Of a DNA stretch of 64,000 bases, positions 58,532 to 64,000 are shown piece after piece (within the stretch, counting starts at the first letter, position 1; each line of letters begins with the position of its first letter). The position numbers and the translations under genes were made by a program. Origin of the DNA: Ophioderma brevispina (taxonomy: Eukaryota > Echinodermata > Ophiuroidea > Amphilepidida > Ophiodermatidae). Under the pieces are notes generated by a model that searched no databases, was not told where the DNA came from, and saw nothing but the letters and a program-made list of their open reading frames with translations. Location: assembly GCA_023653785.1 (NCBI GenBank), contig JAMKCH010002883.1, positions 1 to 64,000 of the forward strand, written 5' to 3'.

Positions 58532-61169
58532 GTAAGTATTTATATTCTGTACATTTTGATAGTGCTGTTTAACAGGGCTGTTTATAGCGTACTTTCACAG
58601 AAGATAAATTATGTTGTGGTTTGCCCTCCAGATCATCCAAGCATGCGAAGAATACAGTACATGCACATGGTTTACCTGAACATTTAAGATGTTTCTGCAT
58701 GGGATTCCTTTTGTATTCTCTGCATGCTTGGGTTGTTCTGGAGCCTGGGACAGGTCTGCCACCTCCTGTGCAATGGGCCCTATACAGTGTGACCCAAAAA
58801 GCGTCGAAATAAACAGTGAATAACTAAAAGAAATTTATTTGAATGTACATGTACATGTGTTCTTCGTCATCTGGTGTTATTATCAGGGAAAAATAATTGA
58901 ATAGTTCTCTTGATACAGCTTCTTTGTAAATGCCTGTCGAGAAGCACCCATTTGAGGAAAAGTAACTCATTGGTATTTTCATGCAGGTGGAGAGAGGACA
59001 CCAGAAATCTAATCCCTTCGAGCAGATATAAAGTGGAGTGGATTATCCCATTGTTGAAATCAATAGATGGAATTTTTGAAATGTGTTTTTGATGTTATGT
59101 GTGTTATCCGACTTTACGAGGCAGGACCGATCATTGCCTCTTCACTTCGTCATACAGAATTTAGCCTCTGGTGCCCAGTAACCAGAAGATTGATAAAAAA
59201 CTGTAATTTCATAGCTGTCACATTGTAGCGTGAATTACAATTCAAAATTGAATATTGGCTATTATATTTTGAGTGGATTTTTACAAGTAAATTTTTCATT
59301 ACATTTATATTCTTTATATTTGCGGGGAAATGCGGGAATTTTGAGTGTCAAAAAGCGAAAGATCCGTTGGTCTAAAACTTTGAATAAAGCTTCTTATTGG
59401 GCCAAGTTGGGCCACATGTAACAATGATCGGAGATCTAATACCGGAAGTATTCGGAAAAGCATTACTTTTTGCTCTTGGACAGCAAACTCCATTTAAGAC
59501 TCCAAAGTATCACCATGTATATTGCGTTAAATTAGCTCACCAAACATTGAACAATGGGGCGAGGTCATAATCTAATTTTACTGAACGGCAGTTTTAATAT
59601 GACAGAAGAGGTGTTTTTGTTTGAAGATCTGTGTTGGGCTTCTGTCGAAGGGGACCCCAGTTGGAGATTGTCACATTTGTCTATTCACCACTGTATATTA
59701 TAACCAACAGATAAATTGCACTTGTTCACTCTCCAACTATTTCTACCTCCATGGCATTATTGATGACGCTCACCATGATAATGAGGAGCTAGGATTGAAC
59801 AAGCTTAAATGCTGGAGATTGACAATCCATCTAAATGATTTTCTCTTAACATATTAAAGGATTAGCTTTAGACCGACTAGAAAATAAGTGTGAACTTAAT
59901 TCATTAGTCTTTGGATTTTTGCATTGAAAACATCAATTGCTGTGATTGCCAAACCTTTTAGTGGGTACGCCACGAATGTTCGTCGGTATCACCTGGGAGG
60001 TCAAAGAGGCATTTATACCAGGACTATACCCCATAGTATGACATACACGAAAATATAATCCATTCTGAAGGGGTAGGGGTCACGAAAGATTATACAGGGG
60101 TCAAAAATGAAAGGAGGTCAAATTTGTTGAAATGCATATCAAATTGTTGATATGGTCACAAGGATTAACAAAGGTATAGTTTGTATGTCACCTAATTCTG
60201 TACACTTATCCAATCACGGCAGGGGTTTGCTCTGCAATACACGCTATTGGCTTAAAATGCATAAAATATGGCAACAAAGACTAAACGCCACTATGTAAAG
60301 GTCAACATTTTGGTTTTCAAGATCGGGTGTTATGACATTTTGCTATGCTTTGACAAAGTGGTGTACAAAATATACGTCAGTATGTATGTAATAGGACTTT
60401 GTTTTTTAATTTTCCGTATCCTACTATGGCGCACGTTCTATACGCCACTATGTAGCGTGTATGTGATTTCGATTTTTCTTCACCATACGCCAAACCAATG
60501 AATTGAATTACTTATTAACTTGGGGCTTTGGGACTTGGTAAAATCAAAATTTAAACCAATCGGCTAAATATTACAAAATTGGCCAAAATTTACCATACGT
60601 CACTACCACCGAAACACATCATCAATATCGCTCTTTCATTTTCTTTTGCAGCGGAGAAATCTACTGACGGACAGATACTCACAATGACTGTGTGTTTGGG
60701 ATTTTATCTCTTTGAACTCGGATGGTACCTCTATTATTTTGGTTCTAAAACTTTAACACTATGGGTACACCATTTTGTAACTATATACAGCTTGGTTATC
60801 CCACTTTATTACGGCGATTCAGGAGCAGAGACTTTGGCAGCGATATTTGGACTAGAAATCAGCATACCTCCCTTGATGTTAACCTGGTTTATGCGCGACA
60901 GTCGTTGGGATCCTCTCTATGTTTTGTTAATGCAGTACCTTTTTCTTCTTATGTATTTCGTTTTTCGTTTTTGTATCGGAACGCTTTTTCTGTACGATGC
61001 ATTAATGAATCCCGCACAACGACTTTTGATGAAAATTGGTATCTGTGGATTATACCTTGTAAGCGTTGCGTTCTTTAAGACTACTGCAGCATCTTCAATA
61101 AGACATACACGCAACGTAATACGAGAATATCAAATAAAAAAGAGAAAGTCTTTTGAACTCAAGAGTTAA
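58315..61169 (+). CDS. TLCD5-like: TLC-domain membrane protein, TLCD5/TMEM136-like, two coding exons
   Basis: This is the one confident cellular gene. Exon 1 (58315-58531) joins exon 2 (60652-61169) across a phase-1 intron, giving 244 residues, which matches the roughly 245 of vertebrate TMEM136/TLCD5. Hydrophobic segments lie near residues 11-33, 38-60, 82-102, 108-126, 133-153, 162-190 and 198-214. TLC-type landmarks are FELGW at 93-97, the HH pair at 112-113 and a proline-containing helix (ISIPPL) near 142-147. The C-terminus is basic (KKRK). TLC proteins are multi-pass membrane proteins tied to membrane lipid composition or ceramide chemistry; the exact role of TLCD5 is poorly known. An in-frame ATG at 58183 would add 44 residues. 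I chose 58315 from family length and the A at -3. The membership is strong; orthology is inferred by eye. Confidence 0.86.
58532..60651 (+). other. Intron of the TLCD5-like gene
   Basis: This 2,120-bp GT-AG intron starts with GTAAGT and ends in a pyrimidine-rich stretch and GCAG at 60648-60651. It contains a single-module fragment of the foldback family near 60050-60200. I saw no other coding sequence in it; its short open frames look like chance. Confidence 0.8.
60050..60200 (+). repeat. Single-module fragment of the foldback family, intronic
   Basis: ATACAGGGGTCAAAAATGA, GGTCACAAGGATTAACAAA and GGTATAGTTTGTA match the outer module at 15121, 50142 and 55281. No inner module or opposite arm is present. 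Confidence 0.7.
60652..61169 (+). other. TLCD5-like exon 2 (terminal coding exon)
   Basis: The exon encodes residues 73-244, including the FELGW and HH landmarks and the remaining membrane segments, and stops at TAA 61167-61169. The frame is open upstream of the acceptor to 60579, but that extension is intronic: joining exon 1 at 60652 keeps phase and gives family-like sequence. Confidence 0.85.
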
Positions 61170-61310
61170 TGAACGGATAAAGTCTGCCGCTTGACTCCAA
61201 ATTCGACAAAGAGGGGACATTTAAACGTACATGACGTTAGTACTGCTTGTGTTCGACAAGGTAATACAATGGACATGGATATAACTAGTGTATAACTGAA
61301 AAGCCAAGAC

Positions 61311-61522
61311 TGGAAAGTCTTTAACTGATTTTGTTCATTGCAACGTTTCAAAATAAATATTCTTGTTTTTAATGATACCGATTAACATTTGTAATATCAA
61401 CAACAACGAAAACTAATAAGAAAAAAACAACATTGGAAAGTCTTTAACTGATTTTGTTCAACGTTTTTAAATAATTATTCCTGTTTTTTTAAATGATACC
61501 GATAATTAACATTTGTAATACC
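61311..61522 (+). repeat. Tandem duplication of the gene's 3' UTR end
   Basis: The segment at 61311-61400 (GGAAAGTCTTTAACTG onward) recurs at 61434-61522 with small deletions. Only the first copy keeps AATAAA. An AAC-rich microsatellite follows at about 61520-61560. Confidence 0.75.
61352..61357 (+). terminator. Polyadenylation signal AATAAA of the TLCD5-like gene
   Basis: AATAAA lies 183 bp after the stop codon and is followed by a T-rich stretch, as expected for a 3' end. A second, altered copy of the surrounding region follows at 61434-61522 and lacks the hexamer. Confidence 0.6.
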
Positions 61523-62436
61523 AACTGTAATACCAACAACAACAACAACACCATTAACAACGATAATAATGATAATACAAAGACTCGAACTAACCAGCAT
61601 GCATTAAGTTAAATTAAAGACAAAAACTACACAGTCTCGAACCTGGTCCCATTCGTTATCGCAGGGAAGAGTTAATCCACTAGACAATAGGGACTGTGCT
61701 TGGGAAAAACCAGAGAAATGAGCACTATGTTTTTAAGACTTTAAACTGCAGAGTGTCTTCGCTATATTCTACTGCTGTAGAATCTGCATTTATGTTTTCT
61801 GATGTGCGGCCAGCCACATTGACCTTTTTTCATCTTTCTGTCACCCAAAGATCGCGTTTGTTATTATACCCATTGACCCTCGTGTATAAAATATTTTGAA
61901 CAAATGAATAATTTCTCACTCAATGGCTCTATTTTTTCTTCAGCCTGAACGAATATGGAGACAATAAACCGTCACTCAATGATCTTATTCCATCATACCT
62001 CATTGGAAAATCATAATTGTCATCTATATCATCTACACCTGGCACAAAAAGTATCTCGACATGTTTTTCGATCAGTATATTGCCAAAGTCAGACCATTTT
62101 GAAAGTTTTCGAAATATACACTTTGTTGCCTATGTCTTGCTCTTTCATTTAATACCTGGCTTGTAAAAAAGCGTGCAGAAATGGCTGAGATAGAACGCCC
62201 GAAAGACGCAAACCCCCCAAACAAAAAATTGCAAGTTTTTGGATTTTTCAATGGTCACTGTGTGGTACAACGCAATAATACCATGAATACGTGTGTATTG
62301 ATTTTACACAAAGAGGTTTTCCAACTGAATGAGCGAGAAAGCCTAATTAGTTAATTGACTTCATTTAGGTACAAATTTGCTTAAATCAGGTAAAACATTT
62401 TACTTAGATATTATGGTGTTCTATGCTAAGTGGATT
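61523..62436. other. Unassigned DNA downstream of the gene
   Basis: Simple repeats of AAC and ATAATG type lie at 61520-61580. No gene recognised. Confidence 0.35.
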
Positions 62437-63128
62437 CAGAGTACAACTTGACTATGTGTTGATCAGAAGAAAGTGGCGTAATAGTGTGATCAATATATAC
62501 TGAAGCTTACAACACGTTTGCAAGTATTGGATCAGATCACAGGATAGTGACAACAAAAATCCGACTCAGTCTGAGAGCCAGTAATAGTAATAATAATAAT
62601 CATAATAATGTATCTCAAAGGAAAGTATGACTGGAGCAAGCTGGCAACAGATCCCGATCTTCATGATAGATATACTCTGGAAATAAAGAACAGATATTCA
62701 ATATTATCTGACGGTGACTGCGAAGACCAATTACAGAAAGGTAAGGTGCCTGATTCAGGCCAACAAGGAGGTTGCTTATAAATTAATGCCCAAGCTATCC
62801 AAAAAAGAACCCCAAGAACATAGAAAGATAATATGCTATGAAATCATGTCTTAGAAAACACCACAGACTCTTATTTGGAATTTCAACAGAGTAAGAATGA
62901 TCTGCAGGACAAAGCTCTTGATGTTATTGATTGTTTTGTCACTTGTTTTGTCACATGTTATGGAAATAAATAACTGAAATGAACTGAAATGAACTGAACT
63001 GAATTGGTAAATACTGAATATATAGAAAAGAAACTACAAGGAGTATGAAGCAGATTTTAACAATAGGCATCATCTTGCATTGAGCATCATTAATGATGTT
63101 AATGGCAGAAAGAAAGAAATGGAATATT
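62437..63128 (+). pseudogene. LINE endonuclease tail and linker, first copy
   Basis: In shifted frames the plus strand gives QLDYVLIRRKWRNSVIN (from about 62440), then SIGSDHRIVTTKIRLSLRAS (from about 62523), then KYDWSKLATDPDLHDRYT (from about 62620). This is the C-terminal end of an APE-type LINE endonuclease, whose SDHR motif is catalytic, and the linker that follows in RTE-like ORF2 proteins. Frameshifts, stops and an AAT-repeat expansion show it is dead. An insertion of about 85 bp near 62914-62998 with a TGAAC-repeat tail looks like a short 5'-truncated retroelement copy. A mariner copy follows at 63130. Confidence 0.72.
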
Positions 63129-63129
63129 A

Positions 63130-63300
63130 CGAGGGGTGATTGATAAGTTCTAAGCCTAAGGTAGAAAGAGATATGCTACAAAGTTCAATTTACACTGTCT
63201 ACAGTTTCATTCTTCAAATGTAAATTCCAGAAGTTTCATGTGTATATCTGTTCTATTTTTTAACTTGCAGGTAATCAAACATTGAGCGTTTTGCCGGACC
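63130..63300. mobile_element. Mariner left terminal region, cut at an A tract
   Basis: CGAGGGGTGATTGATAAG after TA (63128-63129), identical in plan to 47759 and 63593. It stops at GCCGGACC, exactly where the A22 run starts. Confidence 0.82.
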
Positions 63301-63322
63301 AAAAAAAAAAAAAAAAAAAAAA
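63301..63322. repeat. A22 tract joining duplicated copies
   Basis: About two A belong to the AATTAATGCC start of the following copy, leaving about twenty. Confidence 0.8.
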
Positions 63323-63590
63323 TTAATGCCCAAGCTATCCAAAAAAGAACCCCAAGAACATAGAAAGATAATATGCTATGAAATCATGTCTTAGAAAACA
63401 CCACAGACTCTTATTGGGAATTTCAACAGAGTAAGAATGATCTGCAGGACAAAGCTTGTGAATTGGTAAATACTGAATATATAGAAAAGAAACTACAAGG
63501 AGTATGAAGCAGATTTTAACAATAGGCACCATCTTGCATTGAGCATCATTAATGATGTTAATGGCAGAAAGAAAGCAAGAAATGGAATAT
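63321..63590 (+). repeat. Second copy of the LINE linker segment, without the small insertion
   Basis: It matches 62780-63127 (AATTAATGCCCAAGC to AAATGGAATAT) but passes straight from GACAAAGCT to TGTGAATTGGTAAA, without the 85-bp insertion. Confidence 0.82.
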
Positions 63591-63592
63591 TA

Positions 63593-64000
63593 CGAGGGGT
63601 GATTGATAAGTTCTAGGCCTAAGGTAGAAAGAGATATGCTACAAAGTTCAATTTACACTGTCTACAGTTTCATTCTTCAAATGCAAATTCCAGAAGTTTC
63701 ATGTGTATATCTGTTCTATTTTTTAACTTGCAGGTAATCAAACATTGAGCGTTTTGCCGGACCTATTGAAGCAATTACGCGAGAAAATTAAAAAGTTGAG
63801 GAAAGGAAAGCTGACATCGGGGGTGTCTTCCATCATGACAATGCCGCAGTCCATAAGTCTGTGGTAGCCATGACTGCAATCCATCAGTGTGGCTTCAATC
63901 TGGTAGAACATCCAGCCTATTCACCCCCGATTTGGCACCGTCTGACTACTATCTCTTCCCAAAGATGAAAAAGGAACTCCTCAACTCTTTAATTTTCTCG
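63593..64000 (+). mobile_element. Mariner element with transposase fragment, runs off the window
   Basis: It begins CGAGGGGTGATTGATAAG after TA (63591-63592) and continues past GCCGGACC into TATTGAAGCAATTACGCG. The plus strand then encodes the end of a mariner transposase: GVFHHDNAAVHKS near 63819-63860 and LVEHPAYSP near 63898-63927. Two extra C bases at about 63926-63930, compared with the copy at 47906-48094, shift the frame just before the catalytic SPD. The fragment is therefore broken. The right end is outside the window. Confidence 0.8.

Noticed and set aside
60579..60651. Exon 2 frame extended upstream to its own ATG at 60579 as a single-exon gene
   Set aside because: It would lose the first two membrane segments supplied by exon 1. 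A pyrimidine tract and AG at 60650-60651 fit an acceptor in the correct phase.

Overview
The window is AT-rich, intron-containing animal DNA dominated by mobile-element remnants. It holds decayed LINEs of at least three kinds, mariner and hAT relatives, many families of miniature inverted-repeat elements (MITEs), long foldback palindromes, tRNA-derived repeats and microsatellites. There are no operons, Shine-Dalgarno sites or closely packed reading frames. A TLCD5/TMEM136-like gene with a GT-AG intron, together with the repeat types, suggests a marine invertebrate. An echinoderm or hemichordate is my guess; it cannot be proved from this sequence.

Layout. 1-10.8 kb: LINE and SINE remnants and MITEs with hAT-type 8-bp or TTAA target duplications. 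10.8-12.7 kb: a tandem array of about 167-bp units, present twice around a T20 tract. 12.7-27 kb: MITEs, a 0.9-kb foldback palindrome at 14.96-15.88 kb and a nested foldback at 23.5-24.8 kb. 27.7-31.5 kb: a broken minus-strand LINE carrying two MITEs. 28.8-47.0 kb: a recent head-to-tail duplication of an 8.55-kb unit (copy A 28811-37360, copy B 37361-46995); copy B has an extra internal duplication of about 1.1 kb. 47.2-48.9 kb: a duplicated segment, one copy with a mariner element and one with the empty site. 49.3-52.3 kb: a MITE split by a LINE, which is itself split by a foldback. 53.2-54.5 kb: a hammerhead-like RNA motif, TA microsatellites and an 0.8-kb inverted-repeat element. 55.2-56.4 kb: another foldback with a nested MITE. 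58.3-61.2 kb: the only confident cellular gene, a two-exon TLCD5-like membrane protein. 62.4-64.0 kb: LINE endonuclease fragment, a further duplication and mariner copies running off the end.

Two observations stand out. First, three foldback elements (plus one fragment) share a four-module mirrored architecture. Second, four local duplications are each joined by an added A or T run of about 20 nt, and the paired copies differ by allele-like insertions or deletions. The second pattern may mean unmerged haplotypes in the assembly rather than biology.
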